NCBI GenBank assembly: GCA_910589045.1
Contig: CAJUSH010000048.1
Coordinates: 1 to 22,759, forward strand
Direction: 5' to 3'
Source: an uncultured Eubacterium sp.
GTDB taxonomy: Bacteria > Bacillota_A > Clostridia > Lachnospirales > Lachnospiraceae
Length of the DNA: 22,759 nt
Positions within the stretch are counted from its first letter, which is position 1. Every line of letters begins with the position of its first letter. The position numbers and the translations under genes are program-made. Below are positions 1 through 7,451 of this stretch, in pieces. The notes under the pieces are model-generated. The model was not told the origin of the DNA. It saw only the letters and a program-made list of their open reading frames with translations, and did not search any database.

Positions 1-708
1 ATGATTTTACGGAGAGGCTGGTCGGGAAAATATTTTGAAAAATTTGTTAGTGTATGGTTGACAGAATCGGGGCCTTCCGGCAGCGGAAAGACGACTATCT
101 GTAATTTAATTGCCCGTTTTTATGACGTGCAGGCGGGCGGTATCCGTGTGGGCGGACACGATGTGCGGGAATTTACCTGCGACAGCCTGCTAAAAAATAT
201 ATCCATGGTGTTTCAGAATGTGTATCTGTTCCATGACACGATCCGGAACAATATCCGCTTCGGAAGGCCGGATGCCACAGAGGAGGAAGTCATAGAGGCT
301 GCAAAGGCGGCAAGATGCCATGATTTCATCGTATCGCTGCCGCAGGGATATGATACGGTAGTCGGTGAGGGCGGCGGCACACTGTCCGGCGGCGAAAAGC
401 AGAGGATTTCGATTGCCAGGGCGATGCTGAAGGATGCCCCTGTTGTTATTTTGGATGAAGCCACGGCAAGCATCGACCCGGAGAATGAGCATCTGATCCA
501 GGAAGCCATCTCTGAACTGACCCGTGGGAAGACAATCATCACGATTGCCCACAGGCTGGCAACGATTGAAAATGCGGATCAGATTCTTGTAATTGATGGA
601 GGAACGGTAGCGCAGAAAGGGACACATAAAGAGCTGTTGGAACAGGAAGGAACCTACCGTGAATTTGTGCGTATCAGAGAACAGGCGGAAGGCTGGCATA
701 TACAATAA
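1..708 (+). pseudogene. ABC exporter ATPase domain, 5'-truncated fragment
   Basis: This is the nucleotide-binding half of a fused permease-ATPase ABC exporter. Visible motifs are Walker A (GPSGSGKTT, residues 24-32), the Q-loop (VFQNVYLFHDT), signature LSGGEKQRISIARAM, Walker B VVILDEATASID and the H-loop IAHRLATI, followed by a normal C-terminus. In this family the ATPase is preceded by about 330 residues of membrane domain and by the A-loop and first beta strands. Here family-like sequence begins only at the Gly before Walker A (about base 68), and the first 22 residues look unrelated. The ORF also starts exactly at the window edge, so the true start cannot be judged. The sequence resembles heterodimeric exporters of the YbtP/YbtQ/IrtAB type, but the substrate is unknown. 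A fragment without membrane domain or A-loop is very probably non-functional. Confidence 0.75.
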
Positions 709-750
709 TCAGAAAGTCAGCGGAAAGAAGGTGGCGGCATCGGACGTGTA

Positions 751-1168
751 ATGGTAATAGAATTTGGGGAGCAGGATTCTTTCGCATTTGAGGAGGTCAT
801 GGAAGTCCTGAAACGCCATCCGGGTTTTGAACATCTGCGGCTGCGGGATGAGCCGATGGTTTTGCTTCCGGGGCTGGAGATTTATCCTGGCCGAAGGAAA
901 ATATACCGTGACCGTCGCGAGATACCGCCTTATGGCAAAGGAATATGACCTTCTTCGGTTTCTTGTTGCGGACAAAGGGCGTGTCCTTACCTATGACCAG
1001 ATATATCAGAAGGTCTGGGGAGAGGATACCTATGGTGATGAAAGCAATGCCATAGGCTGCCATATCCGCAGCCTGCGGGAGAAATTATATGAGGCAGAGC
1101 CGGATGTGCCTTTAAACATCCGCTGTGTACGGGAGGTCGGCTGCTGCTTTGAGGTCAATTCAGAATGA
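751..1168 (+). pseudogene. winged-helix (OmpR/PhoB-type) regulator, frameshifted
   Basis: Two overlapping frames together encode one small DNA-binding protein. The first, from ATG 751, gives the N-terminal part ending in LEIYPGRRKIYRDRREI. The second frame then continues with MAKEYDLLRFLVADKGRV and runs to the stop at 1168. That second part is a PhoB-type winged helix: KEYDLLRFL helix, then LTYDQIYQKVWGED, then the recognition region NAIGCHIRSLREKL. Removing one C from the run at about 924-928 would restore one reading frame of about 138 codons. No phospho-acceptor receiver domain is present, as in short stand-alone winged-helix proteins often carried by clostridial mobile elements. Spacing from AAGGTGG (727-733) to ATG 751 is long, so the start is uncertain. 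A sequencing error is the alternative to real decay. Confidence 0.7.
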
Positions 1169-1176
1169 ATCCTGTG

Positions 1177-1203
1177 GCGGCTTGGGAAACCAGGCCGCTT
1201 TTT
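1177..1203 (+). terminator. Rho-independent terminator after winged-helix gene
   Basis: A 9-bp stem (GCGGCTTGG pairing with CCAGGCCGC, one G-T wobble) closes a GAAA tetraloop and is followed directly by five T residues. It lies 9 bp after the stop at 1168, as expected for the end of that transcript. The next 200 bases up to 1410 hold a second, weaker GC-rich stem before a T-run near 1311-1317 and no convincing gene. Confidence 0.8.
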
Positions 1204-1410
1204 CCATGCTGTGGCTCTCATGGCAGCCTTTGATCTTTAATAAAACGACATGAAAGAACAGCGAATAGTGACAAGCCTGCGGCTCATAAGATGCCGTAAG
1301 GCGGTTTTTTTATTTTACCCTCAAGTTTTCCCTTCTGCCGTGGCAATGAAATGGGAGGCTTTCTTATAAGCAGGGGTAAAATACATAAGCCTCCGCAGGA
1401 GGTGGTTCTC

Positions 1411-1830
1411 ATGACGGAAGAACAGAAAAATGTGGTCATAAAGCGCCGTAACAGCGGCTTTGGATATACGAGCATAGCAAAGGAAATCGGGCTGACAAAG
1501 GATGCCGTGGTGGCATTCTGCAGGCGGAACGGGCTGACCGGGAACAGGACGGGGAAAGCGCCGGAGGGGAGTTCATATCCTGCGGCAATTCCAGACGGAA
1601 ATACTGCTCCCACGCCTGTTATATTAACCATCGGTTTGGAGGTGGCGGGGCAGATGACTGAGGAGCAGTTCCGGGCGGAAAAGCTGTATTATATCTCGCT
1701 CTCCATCGCGAAATCCATGTTGGAAAAGGGCGTCATTGATGAAGAGGTATTAGCCATAATTGATGCAAAACTGCTGGAAAAATACCGCCCGATTTCGGGT
1801 ACATTACTGGCTGGAAAACCGCCCCCTTAG
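1411..1830 (+). CDS. HTH-SHOCT fusion protein, recombinase-associated
   Basis: The start is ATG 1411, chosen for AGGAGGTGG 5-6 bp upstream; the longer frame from 1351 lacks a site. The product is 139 aa. Residues 1-47 form a resolvase-like helix-turn-helix (GFGYTSIAKEIGLTKDAVV) followed by CRRNGLTGN, as in small proteins that accompany clostridial serine recombinases. Residues 82-139 match the SHOCT-like short protein that normally stands alone just upstream of such recombinases (AKSMLEKGVIDEEVLAIIDAK, then KYRPISGTL). The cysteine-rich zinc-finger part usually found after the HTH is missing, and a short Pro/Ala-rich linker joins the halves. An internal ATG at 1654, with its own excellent ribosome site, could yield the SHOCT part alone. 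The recombinase starts 42 bp downstream. The molecular function of neither half is established. Confidence 0.7.
   Translation: MTEEQKNVVIKRRNSGFGYTSIAKEIGLTKDAVVAFCRRNGLTGNRTGKAPEGSSYPAAIPDGNTAPTPVILTIGLEVAGQMTEEQFRAEKLYYISLSIAKSMLEKGVIDEEVLAIIDAKLLEKYRPISGTLLAGKPPP
1638..1656 (+). promoter_or_regulatory. Internal ribosome site and ATG for SHOCT part
   Basis: GGAGGTGG at 1638-1645 lies 8 nt before ATG 1654, which is in frame with the start at 1411. Initiation here would give a 58-aa SHOCT protein of the size seen when the gene stands alone. In the longer product the site is translated as ordinary residues (LEVAGQ), which points to a past in-frame fusion of two genes. Confidence 0.6.
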
Positions 1831-1872
1831 TGCGGTTTTAGCGTGATGTATAGTAGCGGAAGGAGTGATCTT

Positions 1873-3180
1873 ATGGCAAAGATAAGCAGGATAGAGCCGA
1901 AAATCCCGGCTCTGAAAGAGCGGGCGAAAGTCGCAGCATACGCCCGCGTGTCTATGGAAACGGACCGCCTCGCCCATTCCCTTTCCGCACAGGTGAGCTA
2001 CTATAACGGACTGATACAGTCGAACCCTGAGTGGGAATATGCCGGGGTGTATGCGGATTTTGGGATCAGCGGGACCGGGACGGCGGCGCGCAGCGAGTTC
2101 CTCCGCCTTATCGCGGACTGCGAGGCGGGGAAGGTGGACATCGTGCTGACCAAGAGCATATCAAGGTTTGCCAGGAACACAGTGGACCTGCTTTCCACGG
2201 TCAGGCATTTAAAGGATATCGGGGTGGAGGTGCGGTTTGAAAAGGAGCGCATCCATTCCTTTTCCGGCGACGGGGAGCTGATGCTCTCCATTCTCGCCTC
2301 GTTTGCCCAGGAGGAGAGCCGGAGCATTTCGGAAAACTGCAAATGGGGAATCCGCAAGCGGTTCCAGTCGGGCGGGATCGGGACGGCAAACAAGCACCTG
2401 CTGGGATACCGGTATGACGAGGAACAGAAAAAGTACGTCATCATCCCGGAGGAAGCAGAGGCCGTCCGGTGGATGTTCCGGATGTACATGGAAGGAGTTT
2501 CCCTGCGCGGCATTGCAGGAAACCTGAATCGGGCGGGCATCCGCTCCGTGCGGGGGAATATGTTTACAGAATCCACGGTACGCCAGATGATCTTCAATGA
2601 GGTCTATGCCGGGGACATCCGGCGGCAGAAATGCTTCATGGAAGACCCCATCACGAAGAACAAGGTAAAAAACGAGGGGCAGCTCCCGCAGTATTACATG
2701 GCGGACTGCCACGAGGCGATCATTGACCGTGCGGCCTGGGCGAAGGTACAGGAAGAGACAGAACGGCGGGCGGCATCCCTGAACCCGGTCTACCCTTTTA
2801 CGGGGAAGATCAAATGCGGCATCTGCGGATGCCGTTATACGAGGCGTTCGGCTACCGTAAAAGGGAGGGAATATGTGAGCTGGTTTTGCAGGGCGAAAAA
2901 AGAGAAGGGTGTTACCTGCAGGAGCCGCAATTATTCCGAAGAACAGCTCCGGAAAATATGCGCCGGCCTGATGGGAACGGAGATATTCGATGCAGAGGAT
3001 TTCGGGGAATCCGTCCGGGGGCTTACCGTCCTTGCGGACGGCAGCCTTGAGGCGGTGTTCCTGGACGGGCAGACAAAGGTGTGGGAGGTGCCGCCGGAGC
3101 CGGTGAAGCCCCCAAAGCCTGACAAGCCGGTAAGGAAACGCCCGAAAAACATCTTTGACGGGAAGATTTTAACGCAATGA
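1873..3180 (+). CDS. Serine recombinase (resolvase-recombinase-zinc ribbon)
   Basis: This is a site-specific serine recombinase of 435 aa that would cut and rejoin DNA via a phosphoserine link. The start ATG 1873 is preceded by GGAAGGAGTG at 1858-1867; the upstream ATG 1843 is less well placed. The N-terminal catalytic domain has the nucleophile in YARVS (Ser27) and the arginines of KSISRFARN (near residues 95-102). A central 'recombinase' DNA-binding domain follows (YEGVSLRGIA-like: MEGVSLRGIAGNLNRAGI). A zinc ribbon CGICGC...WFC...C lies at about residues 315-355. The C-terminal tail is short, so the protein is smaller than the 500-plus-residue phage and Tn4451-type enzymes but typical of clostridial recombinases found in sets of two or three. 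It appears intact. A fragment of a related gene lies at 9829-9930. Confidence 0.93.
   Translation: MAKISRIEPKIPALKERAKVAAYARVSMETDRLAHSLSAQVSYYNGLIQSNPEWEYAGVYADFGISGTGTAARSEFLRLIADCEAGKVDIVLTKSISRFARNTVDLLSTVRHLKDIGVEVRFEKERIHSFSGDGELMLSILASFAQEESRSISENCKWGIRKRFQSGGIGTANKHLLGYRYDEEQKKYVIIPEEAEAVRWMFRMYMEGVSLRGIAGNLNRAGIRSVRGNMFTESTVRQMIFNEVYAGDIRRQKCFMEDPITKNKVKNEGQLPQYYMADCHEAIIDRAAWAKVQEETERRAASLNPVYPFTGKIKCGICGCRYTRRSATVKGREYVSWFCRAKKEKGVTCRSRNYSEEQLRKICAGLMGTEIFDAEDFGESVRGLTVLADGSLEAVFLDGQTKVWEVPPEPVKPPKPDKPVRKRPKNIFDGKILTQ
3060..3088 (+). repeat. 29-bp direct repeat, copy 1 (recombinase 3' end)
   Basis: These 29 bases inside the intact recombinase gene, encoding LDGQTKVWE, recur without mismatch at 9844-9872 in the same orientation. 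The two copies are about 6.8 kb apart and flank the siderophore operon and the pseudogene cluster. Confidence 0.85.
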
Positions 3181-3208
3181 CGACAGCCGAGGAATTTTAA
3201 ATTAGTAG

Positions 3209-3237
3209 TTGCATAAGACTAACTATCGTGTTATAAT
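3209..3237 (+). promoter_or_regulatory. Sigma-A promoter of the siderophore uptake operon
   Basis: TTGCAT at 3209-3214 and a perfect TATAAT at 3232-3237 are separated by 17 bp. Transcription would begin near 3244, giving a leader of about 100 nt before the first permease. The motifs TTAGT (3202) and ACTAACTA (3218-3225) overlap the promoter. The same ACTAACTA octamer occurs in the palindrome at 3310-3327, so a repressor binding both is plausible. Confidence 0.75.
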
Positions 3238-3248
3238 AAGGCCGAAAC

Positions 3249-3294
3249 GCGCAGTGGGAGGATCACGTAAGTCCAGTATTCAGTCCCACTGCGC
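3249..3294 (+). other. 5'-UTR hairpin, 11-bp perfect stem
   Basis: GCGCAGTGGGA (3249-3259) is perfectly complementary to TCCCACTGCGC (3284-3294), with a 24-nt loop. It begins about 5 nt after the predicted transcription start. It is followed by ATAATTTT rather than a clean T-run, so it could be a weak attenuator, a stabilising 5' hairpin, or a terminator for transcripts coming from the recombinase. Confidence 0.6.
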
Positions 3295-3309
3295 ATAATT
3301 TTGCCATTA

Positions 3310-3327
3310 AGTTAGTATATACTAACT
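3310..3327. promoter_or_regulatory. 18-bp perfect palindrome, candidate metalloregulator operator
   Basis: AGTTAGTATATACTAACT reads identically on both strands. It sits in the leader just before the ribosome binding site of an iron-type uptake operon, and its half-site recurs at the promoter (3218-3225). An iron-dependent DtxR-family or Fur-like repressor is the natural candidate from context. The sequence is not a consensus I can assign with certainty. Confidence 0.5.
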
Positions 3328-3331
3328 AAGG

Positions 3332-3349
3332 AAGGAGGTAACTAATATT
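3332..3349 (+). promoter_or_regulatory. Ribosome site pointing to an ATT start codon
   Basis: AAGGAGGT at 3332-3339 is a near-perfect Shine-Dalgarno sequence. The codon at optimal distance (7 nt) in the permease frame is ATT at 3347-3349. No ATG, GTG or TTG lies in frame between the site and GTG 3383, which has no ribosome site of its own. Confidence 0.6.
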
Positions 3350-4390
3350 AGAAAGTATAGTCTAACTATTATCCTTGCAGTCGTGCTTGTTATTTTGTCT
3401 GTCTGGTCGCTTTTTGTCGGTGTTTTGGACGTCAATCTGTCCGGCATGCTGGGCGGAGAGACAGAGCAGATTGAAATCTTTCTGCTCTCCAGACTGCCGC
3501 GATTGCTTGCCATTTTATGCACCGGCACCGGCATGAGTGTAGCCGGTCTGATCATGCAGCAGCTGTGTATGAATAAGTTCGTGTCACCCACTACGGGCGC
3601 AACCATTTCATCGGCACAGTTTGGCATCTTGCTGGCGCTGCTGTTCATGCCGAAATCCACCCTGTGGGGACGGGCGTTTTTCGCTTTTGCCTTTGCCATA
3701 GCAGGAACCTGGATATTCGTCTGGTTTATCCAGCGCATTCAGTTTAAGGATGTGGTCATGGTACCGTTGGTAGGCATCATGTTCGGCAATGTCATTACCG
3801 GCATCACCAATTACTTTGCATACAAGTATGAGATGAGCCAGGCTCTGTCCACCTGGCTGGTGGGTCACTTCTCCATGGTTCTGCGGGGGCGGTACGAACT
3901 GGTCTATCTGGTGGTGCCGTTGGTGATTATCGCATTTGGGTTTGCCAATCATTTTAACATTGTGGGTATGGGCAGGGACTTCTCCCAAAATCTGGGAGTC
4001 CATTACAATTTTGTGCTGTTCATGGGACTGAGCATTGCGGCTATGATTACCGCCTCTGTGGTAGTCGTCGTAGGCTCCATCTCCTACATCGGACTGATTG
4101 TTCCCAACCTGATCGCCATGTTCAAGGGCGACAAGATCCGCGGCACACTGGTGGACACAGCTCTCTTTGGATCTATCTTCGTGTTGGTATGCGATATGAT
4201 CGGCCGGAGCATGATTGCTCCCTATGAGCTTCCCATTGAGTTGATCATCGGCATTGTGGGCAGTATTATCTTTATTGCAATGCTGCTTTACCGGCTGAAT
4301 CATGGCAGAAAGGCAATCCGGCTGGGGGCGAGGAGCAGCAATGACTGTCCCGCCGCAGCTATGGCAATGAAAGGAGGAGCAGGAAAATGA
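3347..4390 (+). CDS. FecCD-family siderophore ABC permease 1
   Basis: This membrane permease would form half of the channel of a ferric-siderophore importer. Translation from ATT 3347 gives 347 aa beginning RKYSLTIILAVVLVILSVW, a natural positively charged lead into transmembrane helix 1. Starting at GTG 3383 would cut that helix and lacks a ribosome site. Family hallmarks are SRLPRLLAILCTGTGMSVAG near the N-terminus, PLVGIMFGN and GSISYIGLIVPNLIAMFKG before the last helices. Length fits the 320-350 aa norm. The stop overlaps the next start (ATGA at 4387-4390), so the two permeases are translationally coupled. The order permease-permease-ATPase-binding protein matches Bacillus yclNOPQ and Vibrio fatDCEB-type systems for catecholate or petrobactin-like siderophores; the actual ligand is unknown. 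The unusual start could lower expression or reflect a mutated ATG. Confidence 0.9.
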   Translation: MRKYSLTIILAVVLVILSVWSLFVGVLDVNLSGMLGGETEQIEIFLLSRLPRLLAILCTGTGMSVAGLIMQQLCMNKFVSPTTGATISSAQFGILLALLFMPKSTLWGRAFFAFAFAIAGTWIFVWFIQRIQFKDVVMVPLVGIMFGNVITGITNYFAYKYEMSQALSTWLVGHFSMVLRGRYELVYLVVPLVIIAFGFANHFNIVGMGRDFSQNLGVHYNFVLFMGLSIAAMITASVVVVVGSISYIGLIVPNLIAMFKGDKIRGTLVDTALFGSIFVLVCDMIGRSMIAPYELPIELIIGIVGSIIFIAMLLYRLNHGRKAIRLGARSSNDCPAAAMAMKGGAGK

Positions 4391-5364
4391 ATCAGGCCGC
4401 AGTCCGCGCGAATCAGCGCAAACTGGTAATTTTGTCGGTGATTGTATTGCTGTGCGCCGCCGGCTATATGTTTTATGCGGTGAAATTCAGCACCCCCAAG
4501 CTGTTCCAGTACTCGATGAAGCTCCGTTCGCCCAAGCTCGTTGTCATGCTGATCACAGCCTTTGCCATTGCCGGAGCGTCTCTGGTATTCCAGACCATCA
4601 TCAATAATGTGATTGTCACCCCCTGCCTGTTGGGCATGAACGCCCTGTACTCTCTGATACATACGGCGGTGGTGTTCGTTGCCGGCTCCGCCAGCCTTTT
4701 GGCTGCCAACAGCAACCTGGCCTTTGTGGTGGATCTGGTGCTGATGGCTGTGGTGGCCACCATCATCTATGGCTATCTGTTTGAAAAAACCAGACACAAT
4801 GTCCTGTACATCCTGCTGATCGGCACGGTGCTGACATCGCTGTTCTCCAGCATGCAGACTACAATGACTCGCATCATGGATCCCAATGAGTATGACAGCC
4901 TGCTGGAAACTCTGGTGGCCAGCTTTGAGAACGTCAATGCAGAAGTCATAGTGGCCTCGCTGGTGGTTCTGGCCGCAGTCATCTTTGTTCTGCGGAAGGA
5001 TCTCGCCTTACTGGATGTGATCTCCCTTGGCAAGGAGCAGGCCATCAATCTGGGGGTGGACTATGTCAGATGTATTCGCAGGCTGCTGATGGGAGTGACG
5101 CTGTGCATAGCTGTGGCTACGGCTATGGTGGGGCCGATTTCCTTTCTGGGATTGATAATGGCAAACCTTGCCCGGCAGTTCCTGAGTACCTTCCGGCACA
5201 AACAGCTTATTCTGGCTTCCACACTGTTCGGCATGGCTATTTTGATCGGCGGCGAGTTGATTGTGGAGCGTATTTATCACTACACCGTCCCGATCAGCGT
5301 GTTTATAGGCGTGTTTGGCGGTGTCTATTTCCTTTATCTGCTTCTGACCAAGAGGAGGATGTAA
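4387..5364 (+). CDS. FecCD-family siderophore ABC permease 2
   Basis: This is the second membrane subunit of the importer, 325 aa. The start overlaps the previous stop, with AAAGGAGGAG just upstream inside the previous gene. The predicted protein is almost entirely hydrophobic helices. Conserved family segments include LRSPKLVVMLITAFAIAGAS (N-terminal coupling region), LGVDYVRCIRRLLMG and MVGPISFLGLIMANLARQF. It would pair with the product of the preceding gene and be driven by the ATPase that starts 3 bp after its stop. It shows no frameshift or truncation. Confidence 0.92.
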   Translation: MNQAAVRANQRKLVILSVIVLLCAAGYMFYAVKFSTPKLFQYSMKLRSPKLVVMLITAFAIAGASLVFQTIINNVIVTPCLLGMNALYSLIHTAVVFVAGSASLLAANSNLAFVVDLVLMAVVATIIYGYLFEKTRHNVLYILLIGTVLTSLFSSMQTTMTRIMDPNEYDSLLETLVASFENVNAEVIVASLVVLAAVIFVLRKDLALLDVISLGKEQAINLGVDYVRCIRRLLMGVTLCIAVATAMVGPISFLGLIMANLARQFLSTFRHKQLILASTLFGMAILIGGELIVERIYHYTVPISVFIGVFGGVYFLYLLLTKRRM

Positions 5365-5367
5365 ACG

Positions 5368-6120
5368 ATGGAAGTAAAAAATTTAGTCAAAAAATACGAT
5401 GGGAAAACCGTTGTGAACTCTGTCAGCTTTGAGATTCCCAAGGGCAAGGTGACGTCCCTCATCGGCCCCAACGGCGCCGGGAAATCCACTGTCATGGGTA
5501 TGATCTCACGGCTGATTGCCCGGGACAGCGGCATCATCACGTTCGAGGATCAGGATATTTCTGCCTGGAAGAGTAAAGAACTGGCCAAGCGGCTGGCGAT
5601 TCTGACCCAGACCAACAATATTCAGATGAAGCTGACCGTCAGAGAGTTGGTGACTTTTGGCCGCTTCCCCTATTCCGCAGGACACAACACGGAGGAGGAC
5701 GAGAAAATCATTGATCAGGCCCTTGCCTATATGGAACTGGAGGCCATTCAGGATCAGTTTATCGATGAACTCTCCGGCGGCCAGCGCCAGCGAGCTTATA
5801 TTGCCATGGTCATCGCTCAGGACACGGAGTATGTTCTTCTGGATGAACCTACAAACAGTCTGGACATATACCACGCCAGCAAGATGATGAAAATCGTCCG
5901 ACGCCTTTGCGATGAGCTGGGAAAGACGGTGATTTTGGTCCTGCATGAGATTAATTATGCAGCATTCTATTCGGATTATATCTGTGCTTTTGTGCATGGG
6001 AAAATCGCAAAAATGGGAACGGTTGAGGAGGTGATGACGAAAGAAAACCTGGCCGAAATCTACAATGTGGATTTCGAGATCATGGAGATCGAGGGGAGAC
6101 CCCTGTCCATTTATTACTAA
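5368..6120 (+). CDS. Siderophore ABC importer ATPase (FecE/YclP type)
   Basis: This cytoplasmic ATPase of 250 aa would power the two permeases. Walker A is GPNGAGKST (residues 33-41), the signature is LSGGQRQRAYIAM, Walker B is YVLLDEPTNSLD and the switch histidine lies in VLHEINYAAFYSDY. VRELVTFGRFPYS is typical of iron-chelate ATPases, and the C-terminus ends in EIEGRPLSIYY as in YclP/FatE-like proteins. AGAGGAGG at 5351-5358 serves ATG 5368. All catalytic motifs are intact. Confidence 0.93.
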   Translation: MEVKNLVKKYDGKTVVNSVSFEIPKGKVTSLIGPNGAGKSTVMGMISRLIARDSGIITFEDQDISAWKSKELAKRLAILTQTNNIQMKLTVRELVTFGRFPYSAGHNTEEDEKIIDQALAYMELEAIQDQFIDELSGGQRQRAYIAMVIAQDTEYVLLDEPTNSLDIYHASKMMKIVRRLCDELGKTVILVLHEINYAAFYSDYICAFVHGKIAKMGTVEEVMTKENLAEIYNVDFEIMEIEGRPLSIYY

Positions 6121-6212
6121 TTTATGGTTTATACTAAAAATCAGACAGCCCGCATAGGAAAAGTCGGGGGAAAACATGCGTAATTCTAAATAGAAGAGGA
6201 GACAAAGTGATT

Positions 6213-7361
6213 ATGAAAAAAGTATTTTCTATGATTCTTGTTTATATTATGGTTTTGGGTCTGGCCGCCTGTGGCAATACTACGGGAACTGCCGGTGGCG
6301 GTAATACGGAAGAGGCTTCTGCCGGTGGCGGCAATACGGAAGAGGCTTCTGCCGGGAACAGTGTTTCTGAAAGCAGTGCGGATGATGAAACACCTGCTGC
6401 TCAAGGCGAAGATCCCAGTGAGCCTGAGACAGTTGTTGTTACCGGCAGAGATTCCGCCGGCGAGGCGATAGAGGTCACTGTACCTTATAAGCCAGAACGC
6501 GTTGTCGTGCTGGATCTGGCTAATCTGGATATTCTGGATAACCTGGGGCTGGGCGGCTGTATCGTGGGCGTTCCCACCATCACCCTGCCTTATCTCCAGT
6601 CTTATAATGACGGTCTTCCCATCATGGGCTCTGTCAAGACTCCTGATCTGGAAGCAGTCATGACCTGTGAGCCGGACCTGATTTTGATGGGCGGCCGTAT
6701 GGCTGAATACATGGATTCTCTTGGCGAGATTGCCCCGGTACTCCGTCTGACCACCGTTTCTGATGACGGCCTGATCGAAGCGATCCGCGCCAATGCCAAA
6801 ACAATTGGCACCATCTTTGGCGAAACTGAGCAGGTGGATGAACTGTTGGCACAGTATGATGCCCGTATTGCATCTCTGGCCGAGTTTGCCGAAGGGAAGA
6901 CCTGTGTGTTGGGTATGAGTACCAGCGGCAGCTTTAATCTGCTTGGCAACGATGGCCGCTGCTCTCTGATTGTCAATGAAATCGGATTTGATAATATTGG
7001 TGTTGAGGCGGCATCCACCAGCAGCGGACGCAGCGGCGGACATGGAAGCAGCGAGGACAGTTCTGAGAGCACCGGCTCTACTCCCACCCATGGCAATGAA
7101 GTTTCCTTTGAGGCCATTGTCTCCCTGAATCCGGAGTACATTTTCGTTATGGACCGTGACTCCGCCATCAGTGCCACCGGCGCGCAGCTGGCCCAGGAGA
7201 TCATGGAGAACGAGTTGATTATGATGACTGATGCTTACAAAAACGGTAATCTGGTTATCTTGGAGAACCCGGGGATCTGGTATCTTGCCGAAGGCGGCAT
7301 TACCTCTCTGGGAATTATGCTGAGTGATCTGGAGTCCGCTCTTGGTGTGGCGGCTCAGTAA
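6213..7361 (+). CDS. Siderophore-binding lipoprotein (FatB/YclQ type)
   Basis: This is the extracellular substrate-binding component, 382 aa. ATG 6213 is preferred because it starts a classical lipoprotein signal (MKKVFSMILVYIMVLGLAAC, lipid-modified Cys20); GTG 6207 two codons earlier is possible, and AGGAG lies at 6197-6201. After a repetitive Gly/Ser/Glu linker comes the class III binding fold, with KPERVVVLDLANLDILDNLG and the central helix region. The sequence STPTHGNEVSFEAIVSLNPEYIFV is typical of FatB-like proteins. A Ser/Gly/His-rich insert (about residues 269-288) precedes THGNEVSF and is longer than usual for the family. Position directly after the ATPase completes the operon. The exact siderophore cannot be inferred. 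Confidence 0.9.
   Translation: MKKVFSMILVYIMVLGLAACGNTTGTAGGGNTEEASAGGGNTEEASAGNSVSESSADDETPAAQGEDPSEPETVVVTGRDSAGEAIEVTVPYKPERVVVLDLANLDILDNLGLGGCIVGVPTITLPYLQSYNDGLPIMGSVKTPDLEAVMTCEPDLILMGGRMAEYMDSLGEIAPVLRLTTVSDDGLIEAIRANAKTIGTIFGETEQVDELLAQYDARIASLAEFAEGKTCVLGMSTSGSFNLLGNDGRCSLIVNEIGFDNIGVEAASTSSGRSGGHGSSEDSSESTGSTPTHGNEVSFEAIVSLNPEYIFVMDRDSAISATGAQLAQEIMENELIMMTDAYKNGNLVILENPGIWYLAEGGITSLGIMLSDLESALGVAAQ
6291..6350 (+). repeat. Two tandem 30-bp repeats in lipoprotein linker
   Basis: Two adjacent 30-bp units differ at one base and encode AGGGNTEEAS twice, with the beginning of a third copy. They lie just after the lipidated cysteine, in the flexible tether. Copy-number change would alter tether length without a frameshift. 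Confidence 0.9.
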
Positions 7362-7420
7362 AAATGGGTAAACCATCCTGCGAGGCGGCATAAGAGGAAA
7401 AACAATGAGAACTGGCGACA

Positions 7421-7451
7421 AGCCCGCAGAGCATAGTTTGTTCTGCGGGCT
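7421..7451 (+). terminator. Hairpin after the uptake operon, T-tract missing
   Basis: AGCCCGCAGA (7421-7430) pairs perfectly with TCTGCGGGCT (7442-7451) over an 11-nt loop, 60 bp after the lipoprotein stop. It has the form of a Rho-independent terminator stem, but the expected T-run is replaced by GCTGCAAAC, where the histidine kinase fragment begins. It may have lost its T-tract in a rearrangement. Confidence 0.55.

Noticed and set aside
1873..3180. Phage integrase or Tn916-type tyrosine recombinase
   Set aside because: The catalytic motif is YARVS with a zinc ribbon, which is a serine recombinase; no phage or conjugation genes are nearby.
6186..7421. Long minus-strand open frame opposite the siderophore-binding lipoprotein
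   Set aside because: It is the antisense of a gene with clear lipoprotein and binding-fold features, and the reverse product has no recognisable domain or suitable start.
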